A stretch of 64,000 nt of DNA from the NCBI RefSeq assembly GCF_017834145.1, contig NZ_JAFIDA010000001.1:1116001-1180000 (forward strand), written 5' to 3'. Positions 45,831 to 53,950 of this stretch are shown here, piece by piece. The notes beneath the pieces were generated by a model. The model searched no databases. It was not told the origin of the DNA and was given only the letters and a program-made list of their open reading frames with translations. The DNA is from Leucobacter exalbidus (GTDB lineage: Bacteria; Actinomycetota; Actinomycetes; Actinomycetales; Microbacteriaceae). Within the stretch, counting starts at the first letter, position 1. Every line of letters starts with the position of its first letter. A program made the translations under genes and the position numbers.

Positions 45831-46043
45831 ATGCTCGCATTTGCCGCCATTTTGCTGATCGTCAACGCTATCTACAACGCGATCGTATGGCCGCAGTTTT
45901 GGAAGCGCGTGGCGAAGGATCCCCGCGCCACCGATAAGCAGGGTCGCGCCACCAAGTTCCTCAAGGTACACGCAGTACTCGTGGCTGTTGCCCTGATCCT
46001 CGCGGTCGCATCGGCCATCGCTGGGTTCTCGCTGCTGTTCTAA
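45831..46043 (+). CDS. SCO4848-type small membrane protein
   Basis: 70 aa with two membrane helices (FAAILLIVNAIYNAIVWPQFW and LKVHAVLVAVALILAVASAIAGFSLLF) and a charged loop with WKRVAKDPRATD. This resembles the small actinobacterial SCO4848 family. Function is unknown. It follows the MarR gene by 9 bp and is convergent with hipA. Confidence 0.75.
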   Translation: MLAFAAILLIVNAIYNAIVWPQFWKRVAKDPRATDKQGRATKFLKVHAVLVAVALILAVASAIAGFSLLF

Positions 46044-46079
46044 ACGCTGCTTCTTATAGGCGGTCTTCCCCCCGCTTAT

Positions 46080-47303
46080 CTATTTGCCAGCCACGGTGAG
46101 GCCTGCGCGCAAGTTTGCGACGAAGCCAAGAGTTTGCGCCTTAAGGTCCACAAAAGCCCCCGCCATGGGTTCTTCTGCTTCCAATGCAGATTGCATGTCA
46201 GCAAGGAACTTGTTCACGAGATGTTCCGCGTTGCTTAGACCCCATCCAGAGATTTCTGTCACTAGGTCTTGGACCGTCACGTCTACGTGCCGATACTTAC
46301 GGTTCACCGCCAGAGCCAGCTCCCCGTCCAGGGACAAGTGTGCCTGAGGCACCACGTCATAGGCCGGGGCCAGCGTCACTTCTCCAGCCGCCGAGTGCAG
46401 CAGGCCAATATTTTTTGTATGCATGTCTAAGTTGCCGAGCCCAACAGCGAGTACGACCATACGCGCGAAACGTTTCAGATCTTCCTTGGCTGCATACCTA
46501 TCCAGAGTCTCCGCAACCCTGCGCAAACTAACGACGCCGCCTATGGTTTGATATTTCTGGTTTCCTTTTGCCCCGAGAGCCTGGCTCAGGTCTTCCTGGT
46601 GCACACGACCCTCTTCGCCCCGATCGAAACGCTCAATAACAAGGGCAGCAAGGCCATCAAAATACTCGATCTCAACACCAAAATCAGCTAGCCCTAACCT
46701 CCGGGCTACACGCGCACCATATTCCTCATCAAAGATCACAGTTGCACGGTTTCCGCCAAGCTGTGGCTTCACAATATGCGTGGTCGGATACCCACCCAGG
46801 CCTTGGGCCCAACCTTCCCGAGTGCGCACAAGCACAGCTTTTGGCTGCACTCCTCCTAGCGAGGATTTACCAGCGAGACCATCATTTGCAAGGGGCGCCC
46901 CAATTGGGTCTTCTAGCAGCGCACGAATCTCAGACAAACCCACCGGCCGAAGCGATGGCGTGTGAGGCTCAGTTGGATCTTCTGGGTTCCAAATCTGCAA
47001 AGCGCCCGCAACGTCACGCCCGTATCGGGCCAAGAACGCCAGGGTATCCCCCTGCCGAATTCCACCTTGAGCCAGCATGTAGTCATACTGATTGCCTTCG
47101 GGCAACAATTCTTCAAACCAGTTTTGTCTCCGTCGAGCAAAGTCTCGTCGCTGCTTCGGCGACAGCGGCATTGCTACCGAGATCACGCCACTATTCACGC
47201 CAAACTTTGCCATGCCCGCTTTGCTGGGTGTGAAATCAAATGCGCGCGCATCGCCAGACAGCTCACCCACGACTGTCCCATATAGTTCAACTAAGAGTCG
47301 CAT
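46080..47303 (-). CDS. hipA: HipA-family serine/threonine kinase toxin
   Basis: 407 aa from the ATG at 47303 (MRLLVELYGTVVGELSG). HipA N-terminal (couple) domain, then the kinase: ATP-loop region GKSSLGGVQPKAVLVR, catalytic GNLDMHTKNIGLLHS and metal-binding APAYDVVP. E. coli HipA phosphorylates glutamyl-tRNA synthetase and causes persistence; the target here is unknown. Overlaps hipB by 17 bp. The catalytic set appears intact. Confidence 0.92.
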   Translation of the reverse strand: MRLLVELYGTVVGELSGDARAFDFTPSKAGMAKFGVNSGVISVAMPLSPKQRRDFARRRQNWFEELLPEGNQYDYMLAQGGIRQGDTLAFLARYGRDVAGALQIWNPEDPTEPHTPSLRPVGLSEIRALLEDPIGAPLANDGLAGKSSLGGVQPKAVLVRTREGWAQGLGGYPTTHIVKPQLGGNRATVIFDEEYGARVARRLGLADFGVEIEYFDGLAALVIERFDRGEEGRVHQEDLSQALGAKGNQKYQTIGGVVSLRRVAETLDRYAAKEDLKRFARMVVLAVGLGNLDMHTKNIGLLHSAAGEVTLAPAYDVVPQAHLSLDGELALAVNRKYRHVDVTVQDLVTEISGWGLSNAEHLVNKFLADMQSALEAEEPMAGAFVDLKAQTLGFVANLRAGLTVAGK

Positions 47304-47535
47304 CGTCTTCGTCCCCCCAGCTCGCAGAAAGTTCAAGCCCCGTGGCCCGCGCAAGTTCCAACAGCTGCTTCAAATAGATCGTCGACTTTCCGCTTTCAAT
47401 CTCGCTGATCGAGCTTTGTCGAATCCCTGAGTCAGCGGCCAACTGATTCTGAGTAAGTTCACGCTCCATTCGAGCTTGCTGCACCGCCAGGCCAAAGTCG
47501 GCCGGTGTGCGCAATCGGGCGGTATATCGAGGCAT
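47287..47535 (-). CDS. hipB: HipB-like XRE antitoxin/repressor
   Basis: 82 aa from the ATG at 47535 (MPRYTARLRTPADFGLAV), preceded by AAGGAAAG; ATG 47550 is an alternative. The HTH is RMERELTQNQLAADSGIRQSSISEIESG. Neutralises HipA and represses the operon. Two 18-bp sites with the TATCN(9)N-type HipB operator geometry lie immediately upstream (47552-47596). Confidence 0.92.
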   Translation of the reverse strand: MPRYTARLRTPADFGLAVQQARMERELTQNQLAADSGIRQSSISEIESGKSTIYLKQLLELARATGLELSASWGDEDDATLS

Positions 47536-47551
47536 GTCACTTTCCTTCATC

Positions 47552-47596
47552 TATCGGAATTTAACGATACGTCCAGTGTATTCGAATATTCCGATA
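47552..47596. promoter_or_regulatory. HipB operators O1 and O2
   Basis: O1 TATCGGAATTTAACGATA (47552-47569) is TATCG-N8-CGATA, the same layout as the E. coli site TATCC-N8-GGATA. O2 TATTCGAATATTCCGATA (47579-47596) is an imperfect version. They are 27 bp apart and directly precede hipB. Confidence 0.8.
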
Positions 47597-47682
47597 ACAC
47601 CACCCCTAGGTCCTTACACACCGCGCCATTCACAATGGCTCCTCGGCGCAGCAGTCACGAACTACTAGCGCGAGGGGCTCCG

Positions 47683-47717
47683 CGGCGCGATCCGAATCAG
47701 CTCCAGATCGCGCCGCC
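47683..47717 (-). terminator. Hairpin after the truncated DUF gene
   Basis: GCGGCGCGATC pairs with GATCGCGCCGC over 13 nt, just beyond the stop at 47724. Confidence 0.6.
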
Positions 47718-47723
47718 TCACTA

Positions 47724-48233
47724 CTAGCTGCGACGCACCTCACCCGGATCGTAGGTGGGTTTGCCCAGCGCTGCGTGGTGCGTGCGATAGGAGCGCGGGT
47801 CGAGCCCCGCGTCGGCCAGCTCGCGTGCCCGCTCGGGGTAGTTGAACACTTCGGGCAGTTCGCCTCGTTCAAGCCGCTGCAGAGCTTCGCTCCTCACTTG
47901 CGAGCGGGGGTACATGAAGCCGTGCGGTTCAAACTGGAAGAGGTTCCAGCACCAGGCCGTAGCTTCAGCATACGAAAACCCTCGCCAGCGCCCCTCCGTA
48001 ACCAATTGCTCCGCGGTGTCCGCCGCGTAGGCCGCCTCAATCTTTCTCCAGCCGAGCGCTAAGCGTTCTGCCGCCGCCCGAGATTTCTCCTCATCATGCA
48101 TGTCCTTGATCGCGGCCACGTGTGCGACAACTTCTGCATAGGTCAACTGCTCGACGCTACCGTCGTCAGCCACGCGAGTGAACTGTGTCGGTTCACACGA
48201 CCGAAGAAAGTTTTCAACCCGGGCCAGTTGCAC
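47724..48233 (-). pseudogene. Uncharacterised protein, 5'-truncated copy
   Basis: Encodes about 170 residues (LARVENFLRSCEP ... TYDPGEVRRS) closely similar to residues 56-223 of the intact copy at 62286-62957. The homologous frame continues to 48253, where it is replaced by an IS-like sequence, so the first about 50 residues and the native start are lost. An internal ATG at 48233 could still allow translation. I recognise no domain; the part WRGFSYAEATAWCWNLFQFE is the most distinctive. It lies next to hipB operators. Confidence 0.75.
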
Positions 48234-48253
48234 GCGTTCACTCCCTGTGAGGT

Positions 48254-48352
48254 AAGCGCCACAGCGTTATGCGGGTGGCGCTCACCGCCGCGACCCATAG
48301 CCCCGAACGGGAATAATGGTGGCCCCGAACGGGAATAATGGGTGGCGCTCAA
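48254..48352. mobile_element. IS-end remnant (IS21-like multiple terminal repeats)
   Basis: Two tandem CCCCGAACGGGAATAATGG units (48301-48319, 48323-48341; 22-bp period) next to GGGTGGCGCTCA boxes (48274-48285 and 48340-48351). IS21-family ends carry such repeats; the family is inferred. No transposase remains. It interrupts the DUF gene on one side and a group II intron ORF on the other. Confidence 0.55.
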
Positions 48353-48612
48353 GCCTGCGAATACTCATCTACCCCGGGAGCGCCACGATTCCGCTCAACT
48401 CGTTCCAACGCGGCAGCAAGATTCCCCTCAGAGAAGAGTTCTTCCCACAAGTTCACTTCACTGCCCCAGACTTTCTGTCCAGCAGCCGCCGAGTCCTCGT
48501 TCCACCCAGCACGCGCAAGACCATCACGGTCAGGATCTACGCACTGCCCTGTTTCACCAGGCGATCGGTGTTCCACACGATGACCACGAGAACCACTCTC
48601 CATACCAGTCAA
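48349..48612 (-). pseudogene. Group II intron reverse transcriptase/maturase fragment
   Basis: 87 codons ending in NLWEELFSEGNLAAALERVE then RNRGAPGVD, the standard N-terminal entry of group II intron RTs. The frame is closed by a TGA contributed by the adjoining IS-like sequence; all catalytic RT motifs are missing. Confidence 0.75.
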
Positions 48613-49010
48613 TTCCTAACGTTCAGCCCTTCCCGACCCATATAACTTTCCCGTCGGTACTATGGCGTCTGCTGACTCCTGCCCCATCAGCCCCACCCTT
48701 AAAGCAGAACCGCTGCACCCTCACGAGTGCCGCACTGGGACAGGCCTCCCCAGATAAGAACATCCACTTTCCCCTGACCGCCACCGCATTTACACACAAG
48801 CCGTTCAATGGTGGAACGGGCTTCGACATCGTTTGCTGCCTTACCCCGACCTGCATGCCTGATGCGATTCGTGTTCCTCGGTGCCAGGATTTGCCGCCAG
48901 CTTCCTTCCCACCCCACCTCGCGATGACGCAGTTGCTCTTGGCTAAGAGTTAAACCACCTTCTCCTCCAGAGGACTTCCACCTCCAAGCAGATGCCCATG
49001 CCGGGCGTAC
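48353..49010 (-). mobile_element. Truncated group II intron (class C-like), 5' part
   Basis: On the minus strand the 5' end GTACGCCCGGCATGGGC at 49010 and the GGAAGTCCTCT, GGTAAGGCAGCAAACGATG and GGCACCGAGG segments resemble domain I of bacterial group II introns. The intron starts 8 bp downstream of a terminator stem (49019-49042), the preferred site of class C introns. It contains the start of the maturase ORF and is cut at the IS remnant, so splicing is impossible. Confidence 0.7.
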
Positions 49011-49018
49011 AACAAAGT

Positions 49019-49042
49019 GGGGTGTCGCATACGCGACACCCC
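49019..49042 (-). terminator. Terminator after the TRAP dctP gene
   Basis: GGGGTGTCGC ATAC GCGACACCCC, a perfect 10-bp stem 18 bp after the dctP stop; the intron begins just beyond it. Confidence 0.85.
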
Positions 49043-49060
49043 AACTTTCTGGTCTTCTAT

Positions 49061-50221
49061 TTAACGATCGGCGAACGAAGCTACACAGTTACTGGTCGCG
49101 TCGTCGTAAGCAACATCGTCATATTTATCAAGTCCTGAGATGTACTGTTCCAGTACACCGGCTGCGTCATCGAGCCCCTGTTCTGTCGCAAGATCAATCC
49201 ACATTTGCTTGCCAGACTCACCCAAATCGTCCTTCCACGCTTTCGTTGCGGCTTCAGACCAACCAGTGAGCGTAACCTTGGGCGCTTCAAGCATCGCATC
49301 GCACTGTCCTGCAGCGACTGCGTTGAATGCCTTGACACCTTCGCCTGTGTTGAGTTCCTCCGTCACCTGATCAAACTGCTTACGCAAGTCATCAGGCAAT
49401 CCTGCATATGCTTCTGCATTCACCCACATACCAAACGTCGAGTACTGCCCGATCCCTGGGTCTGTCCAACTCGGCAGCAGCTCCATCAGTTTGTAGTTCA
49501 CCGGGAAATCGATGGCACCTGCAGTGGTTGAGACGACTCCTCGCTCGACAGCTTCGTAGGTCTCTGGCGCTGTGATCGAAACGATATTCGCACCTTGCTC
49601 GCTAATCGCCTTTTGGATGATCGGGCCAGAGACTCGTACTTGAGAGCCGTCAAACTGCTCGATGCTCTCAATAGGATTCTGGTTGCCAATCAGCAGACGA
49701 CCAACAGGCCAAGTACCAACATGGTGCAGACCGTTTCGTTCCATAATGGCCTTGGCTGGTTCGTAATCTGTGTGCAGGTCATAGATTGACTGCATGGCTG
49801 CCTGAGCATTCTGGTTCAAGAATGGAATACTCACCATACTTGTGGAGGGAAAATACTGTGGCGTGTAGTCAGGGACCGTCACACCGATTTGAGCTCGGCC
49901 GTCCCTCACGCAGTCGGCAACTTCTGCCGCTTTACATAGCGCTTCAGTTGTCGTGCGCTCAAAGTTGATCCCACCTTCAGTGACTTCCTCCACCCGGTCC
50001 ATAAACCATTCCTGCACCGCTGCATTCGGGGTTCCTGCCTGCGCACCAGTCGCGAGGGTGAAGGTCACTGACTCTGCACCTTCTGCACCGGCCGCGCCCG
50101 AGCCACCAGCGTTATTCACCCCGGCACAACCAGTGATTAGTAGGCCGGCTACCGCCGCCATCCCAATTACGCCGCTAACACGTCCAACATTCTTTGTACG
50201 AGTGTGTTGTGAGAACATCAT
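49061..50221 (-). CDS. TRAP transporter substrate-binding lipoprotein (DctP family)
   Basis: 386 aa; the signal peptide ends at the lipobox LITGC (about residue 32), then a Gly/Ala/Asn linker and a DctP fold (VSIPFLNQNAQAAMQSIYDLH, GRLLIGNQNPIESIEQFDGSQVRVSG, VVSTTAGAIDFPVNY). Binds a carboxylate outside the membrane for the DctQM permease upstream. Many family members use a conserved arginine for carboxylate; QVRVSG is a candidate. Third gene of the TRAP set on the minus strand. Confidence 0.92.
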   Translation of the reverse strand: MMFSQHTRTKNVGRVSGVIGMAAVAGLLITGCAGVNNAGGSGAAGAEGAESVTFTLATGAQAGTPNAAVQEWFMDRVEEVTEGGINFERTTTEALCKAAEVADCVRDGRAQIGVTVPDYTPQYFPSTSMVSIPFLNQNAQAAMQSIYDLHTDYEPAKAIMERNGLHHVGTWPVGRLLIGNQNPIESIEQFDGSQVRVSGPIIQKAISEQGANIVSITAPETYEAVERGVVSTTAGAIDFPVNYKLMELLPSWTDPGIGQYSTFGMWVNAEAYAGLPDDLRKQFDQVTEELNTGEGVKAFNAVAAGQCDAMLEAPKVTLTGWSEAATKAWKDDLGESGKQMWIDLATEQGLDDAAGVLEQYISGLDKYDDVAYDDATSNCVASFADR

Positions 50222-50335
50222 CGTCCTTTCTAAACAATCCGCATCTTTGCGAGGTAAGTCATTTCATATTCTTCAGGCAAAAGCGTCAACGTAATTGGTA
50301 TTTGACGCACATGAGGCAGCAAACGGCGCAAGGAT

Positions 50336-51814
50336 TCAGCCTGCATTCATCGCTACAAGGGAGGGCAAAAATAGCGTGATCGCTGGCACGAAGAAGAGTA
50401 TTGCTGATACACCGAGATCCATCAGCATCAGCGGCAGAACACCCTTAAAGACAGTCTCTGTGGGAACACCCGCTGTGCCCGCAACGACGAAGCACGTCAT
50501 GCCCACTGGTGGCGTCACCATTCCTATCGCGGTGAGCTTCACGATCATAAGACCCAACCAAATCCCACTAAAACCAAGCTCCATTGCAATGGGGTAAATA
50601 ATAGGGATGGTAATAATCAGGACCGATATCTCGTCAAGGGCTGTGCCTAGCGGCAGCAGCAGTAAAAGCAATAGACCGATAGTCAGCAAAGGTGGAATTG
50701 CAAGGCTGGCCACCCAATTGGTGATGGTGTCAGGCACGTGGGCAGCAATCAAGAAGGTTGAGAAAACACTAGATCCAACGAGAATCATGAACACCATCGA
50801 AGTGGTTTGGGCAGTGTCCAGCAGTGCGCCTTTGACATTCGACCACATCGTGGTGACGCCGTCACGACGAAACTCCCACAGCAGAATCAGCAGTGCCACA
50901 AACGCGGCAATCGAAGCAGATTCCGTGGCCGTGAAAATACCCGAGAACATACCTCCCAGAACGATGAGAAAGATAATTGAGAGCCGCACGAGCCCACGCC
51001 AAGGTAGATTACGCGCTGATTTACCATAAACCTGCTTGACCGCTTCGGTGTTAGGCACCCCAGCCGACACTGGAAGGTGTGCTGGCCCATCAGCTACCGC
51101 ACGTGATCCGCCTCTGGCTGCAGAGTTCCGAGGTGAGGAGACTTTTGCAGAAGCATCTGCGTATGCCACCTCAACCACATCAGCCAGCACTGTTTCTGGC
51201 CGCACAATTTGCCGGTGACCTACGACAAGAATGTAAACGATGTAGCCCACCGCCGAAAGGATGCCCGGAATAATGCCCGCGGCTAGGATCTGGCCCACTG
51301 ATTCACCCGTCATAATGGCGTACAGAACCAGAAATGTACTAGGCGGAATAACGACCCCTAGGGTGCCGGCAATGGCCACGATACCTGTCGCCAACGAAGC
51401 GGGGTAACCGTAGGCTCGCATCTGGCCGACTGAGAGCTTCGACATCGTTGCTGCAGTACCGATGCTTGAGCCCGAGACCGCAGAGAAGCCCGCGCAGGCC
51501 ATGACGGTAGCGATGCCCAGCCCGCCGGGAAAGCGCCCCACCACATGGTTAGCAATAGCAAATACATGCTCTGCAATGCGCGCACGCATAGCGAGCATTC
51601 CCATGAGTATAAACATTGGGATGATCGTCAAAGAGAAGCTGGCCGTAGCTGTAAAAGGGACCGATCCCAGAACATTTGTGGTGTAATTCGTGCCCTGGAG
51701 AATCCCTAGGCCGAGTGCCCCTGAAAGCGCCAGTGCCAGCGCCACCGGCATGCGGAGCATCAACAACAAGATGAGCAGGACAACCACTGTCAGCACTATG
51801 CCTGTGACGAGCAT
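50336..51814 (-). CDS. TRAP transporter large permease (DctM family)
   Basis: 492 aa with about 12 membrane helices (N-terminus VVLLILLLMLRMPVALALALSG; C-terminus TPPVGMTCFVVAGTAG). Na+-driven transport channel. It is longer than usual because a hydrophilic insert of about 60 residues (about 195-260, Ser/Ala-rich, TVLADVVEVAYADASAK) lies mid-protein, where it should face the cytoplasm. Works with DctQ and DctP encoded on either side. Confidence 0.93.
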   Translation of the reverse strand: MLVTGIVLTVVVLLILLLMLRMPVALALALSGALGLGILQGTNYTTNVLGSVPFTATASFSLTIIPMFILMGMLAMRARIAEHVFAIANHVVGRFPGGLGIATVMACAGFSAVSGSSIGTAATMSKLSVGQMRAYGYPASLATGIVAIAGTLGVVIPPSTFLVLYAIMTGESVGQILAAGIIPGILSAVGYIVYILVVGHRQIVRPETVLADVVEVAYADASAKVSSPRNSAARGGSRAVADGPAHLPVSAGVPNTEAVKQVYGKSARNLPWRGLVRLSIIFLIVLGGMFSGIFTATESASIAAFVALLILLWEFRRDGVTTMWSNVKGALLDTAQTTSMVFMILVGSSVFSTFLIAAHVPDTITNWVASLAIPPLLTIGLLLLLLLPLGTALDEISVLIITIPIIYPIAMELGFSGIWLGLMIVKLTAIGMVTPPVGMTCFVVAGTAGVPTETVFKGVLPLMLMDLGVSAILFFVPAITLFLPSLVAMNAG

Positions 51815-51853
51815 GATGCCCCCTTTACTTCCAAGTTCAATATCCCATGCGTA

Positions 51854-52396
51854 TTACACATCGAGAACCGCCTCCTCTTCGCCGTAAATGCTCTTGCCCG
51901 TCACAGAGCGGACAAGGTTAACAACCGCGACGACAGCCCACAGCAGTAGTCCGACAGCGATCACCCAACGCATAGGCCACATCGGCCACTGCACTAGCCC
52001 AAAGCGGGTTTCGTTCATTTTTGTGGCTAGAACCGCACGAAGAAATGATGCATACGTCATCCAGATCAGCAGTGTCGCGTTCAACATCCACACCAGACTG
52101 GAGACCACTCGTGCGGCTTTTGCATTTAGCCGATCCGTCACGATGGACACAGCTACGTGCCCGCCTTGAATAGATGTCCAGGCCAGACCAAGAAATACCG
52201 AAACAACCAGCGCAGACTCCGCCAGTTCCATCATCCCTGGCACGCTTGCCCGAGATATTGCACGAACCACAACGTCGATGACGGTCGCCATCATCAAGAC
52301 GACAAGCGCGCTGGCCGCGATAATGCCGAGGCCAGCGCTAACTTGCCTGAGAACTTTATCGAAAGTTGAGCTTCGTTGCTCTTCTACCGTTTCCAT
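51854..52396 (-). CDS. TRAP transporter small permease (DctQ family)
   Basis: 180 aa with four helices (AGLGIIAASALVVLMMATVIDVVVR, ALVVSVFLGLAWTSIQGGHVAVSIV, VSSLVWMLNATLLIWMTYASFL, MRWVIAVGLLLWAVVAVVNL). Scaffold for the DctM transport domain. Sits 39 bp upstream of dctM and 9 bp after the 3-hydroxyisobutyrate dehydrogenase-like gene, all on the minus strand. Confidence 0.9.
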   Translation of the reverse strand: METVEEQRSSTFDKVLRQVSAGLGIIAASALVVLMMATVIDVVVRAISRASVPGMMELAESALVVSVFLGLAWTSIQGGHVAVSIVTDRLNAKAARVVSSLVWMLNATLLIWMTYASFLRAVLATKMNETRFGLVQWPMWPMRWVIAVGLLLWAVVAVVNLVRSVTGKSIYGEEEAVLDV

Positions 52397-52405
52397 GGTT
52401 TCGCC

Positions 52406-53296
52406 TTATTGCTCTCGCCAAAATTCAAACGCTCGCGTGTGATCGACGTTTCCCAATGCATCCATCGCCGCACCCATCTGACGCGTTACTGCGTCGCAGA
52501 CTGGTGCTTCATGGCCAACGGCCTGCTGCACTTTCTGGGCGATACGCACGTCTTTAGTGAAAAGCGGTAAGGCAAATCCACTAGCAAACTTTCCGTTGAC
52601 GATATGTTCAGGAAGTACGTGCGTGGTGGGAAAACTCTGTCCTGTGGAAGCGTTAAAAACGTCCACCATTACGCCCAGCTCAAGCCCAAATCGTTGGCCG
52701 GCTATAAGTGCCTCCGCCGAAGCAGCAAACGCTGCAGCAGCAACTGCGTTATTAAGGGCTTTCATGGCATGACCGGTACCCAATGAGCCAGTTCGAAAAA
52801 TACCCGAACTCATCGTGTTGATAACAGGTATCGCTCGCTGTGCGCCTTGTTCATCGTTCGCACCGAGCATGATCGTAAGCGTTCCTGATTCGGCACGTTC
52901 TTTTGCACCTGATACCGGCGCATCAATCATGATGTATCCAGCAGCTTCCAGCTCAGCGCCTGTCTCACGCGTTTCAGTGGGGTCGGACGAACTCATGTCC
53001 ACAAACACTGTCCCTGTCCGAGCTGGAATACGAGGTTGACCCGATTCATCGAGCAACACGTCACGTACGATTGCGCTAGTGGGCAGCATCAGGACGATAA
53101 TGTCGCATTCGGCAAGTCCCTCTGCATCAGCCACGGCCACAGCACCAATTTCCTGTGCGTGTTTCGTCGCTTGCTCGAAGTTCATATCGAAAAGAGTGAG
53201 GTCGAATTCACGTGACACCGCGATATTCTTCGACATTGGGGAGCCCATTACGCCAAGCCCAATAAACCCTACTTTTGTGATTTTCTTGCTCATCAT
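52406..53296 (-). CDS. 3-hydroxyisobutyrate dehydrogenase family protein
   Basis: 296 aa. NAD-binding GFIGLGVMGSPMSKNIA, substrate motif DAPVSGAKERAESGTLTIM and the catalytic lysine in GHAMKALNNAVAAA are all visible. The family oxidises 3-hydroxyisobutyrate or related beta-hydroxy acids. With a 3-hydroxyisobutyryl-CoA hydrolase homologue and an alpha-methylacyl-CoA racemase in the same island, oxidation of a 2-methyl-3-hydroxy acid is the best guess. Second gene of the minus-strand operon leading to TRAP genes. Starts MMSKKITK; the second Met is equally likely. Confidence 0.88.
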   Translation of the reverse strand: MMSKKITKVGFIGLGVMGSPMSKNIAVSREFDLTLFDMNFEQATKHAQEIGAVAVADAEGLAECDIIVLMLPTSAIVRDVLLDESGQPRIPARTGTVFVDMSSSDPTETRETGAELEAAGYIMIDAPVSGAKERAESGTLTIMLGANDEQGAQRAIPVINTMSSGIFRTGSLGTGHAMKALNNAVAAAAFAASAEALIAGQRFGLELGVMVDVFNASTGQSFPTTHVLPEHIVNGKFASGFALPLFTKDVRIAQKVQQAVGHEAPVCDAVTRQMGAAMDALGNVDHTRAFEFWREQ

Positions 53297-53324
53297 TAAA
53301 CCTTCATTTCTTCAGGCAAGGTAT

Positions 53325-53738
53325 TTAGGCAGCGCTTTCGCCGTCAATGGTGAATTCGATGCCCTTCTCCACCATGACTTCTTCGAGCGCACGCATTCCT
53401 TCGACCGCGGCAGGAATTCCGCAGTAGAGCAACGAATGCACAATGACCTCGCGTAGCTCATGGATGCTCACACCGTTGGCAATCGCACCACGTGCATGGA
53501 CTCGAAGCTCATGATTTTTTCCTTGAGCGATCAGCATTGCAAACGTGATCTTGCTGCGATCTGTGAGCGAAAGACCATCTCGCTGCCAAATATCCCCAAA
53601 ACAGGACCTGGTAACAAACTCTTGGAGCTTGTCGTTTAAGTCTGTGGTGTGCTCAACCTGGTCTTCAGCGCCTTCTGGCCCGAACATTGCCCGCCTTTGC
53701 TTCAGGCCTGTGGCGTACAGCTCATCATTTCGAATCAC
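53325..53738 (-). CDS. Carboxymuconolactone decarboxylase family protein
   Basis: 137 aa; CMD fold (QRRAMFGPEGAEDQVEHTTDLND, GLSLTDRSKITFAMLIAQGKNHELRVHARGAIANGVSIHELREVIVH, YCGIPAAVEG). It resembles PcaC-type enzymes but no protocatechuate genes are near, so its substrate is open; CMD proteins also act as lactonase/decarboxylase or peroxidase-like helpers. First gene of the operon that continues with the dehydrogenase and the TRAP transporter; divergent from araC over 212 bp. Confidence 0.85.
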   Translation of the reverse strand: MIRNDELYATGLKQRRAMFGPEGAEDQVEHTTDLNDKLQEFVTRSCFGDIWQRDGLSLTDRSKITFAMLIAQGKNHELRVHARGAIANGVSIHELREVIVHSLLYCGIPAAVEGMRALEEVMVEKGIEFTIDGESAA

Positions 53739-53950
53739 ACTCTGCTCCTTTACAGCTCCGTCGCTGCAGTCCGAAAGTCGCTGTCAGCTTCACCAGTATG
53801 TGTGAGCGCTGAGACAAGAACTTGTCTCTGGCCGCACGCCTGATGGGATTCCGCGCAACGACGACGACGCAGAAGAAATTTGAGCAGCAAAAACCTCTTA
53901 ACAAGTTCCGGCCCTACAATCAAGGTGTTACACCGTGCAAGGAGGCATAA

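Larger units (their letters stand above)
47552..48253. repeat. Direct repeat, left copy, bounding the catabolic island
   Basis: Matches 62117-62815 with one 3-bp length difference and scattered substitutions. It begins exactly at HipB operator O1 and ends inside the DUF gene, where sequence switches to an IS-like end at 48254. Confidence 0.9.

Noticed and set aside
47476-47727. Short plus-strand frame repeated at 62077-62289
   Set aside because: Its conservation is explained by the 0.7-kb direct repeat and the HipB operators; no start signal or homology recognised.
53325-53738. Assignment as pcaC of the protocatechuate pathway
   Set aside because: No other beta-ketoadipate genes; the CMD family is broad.
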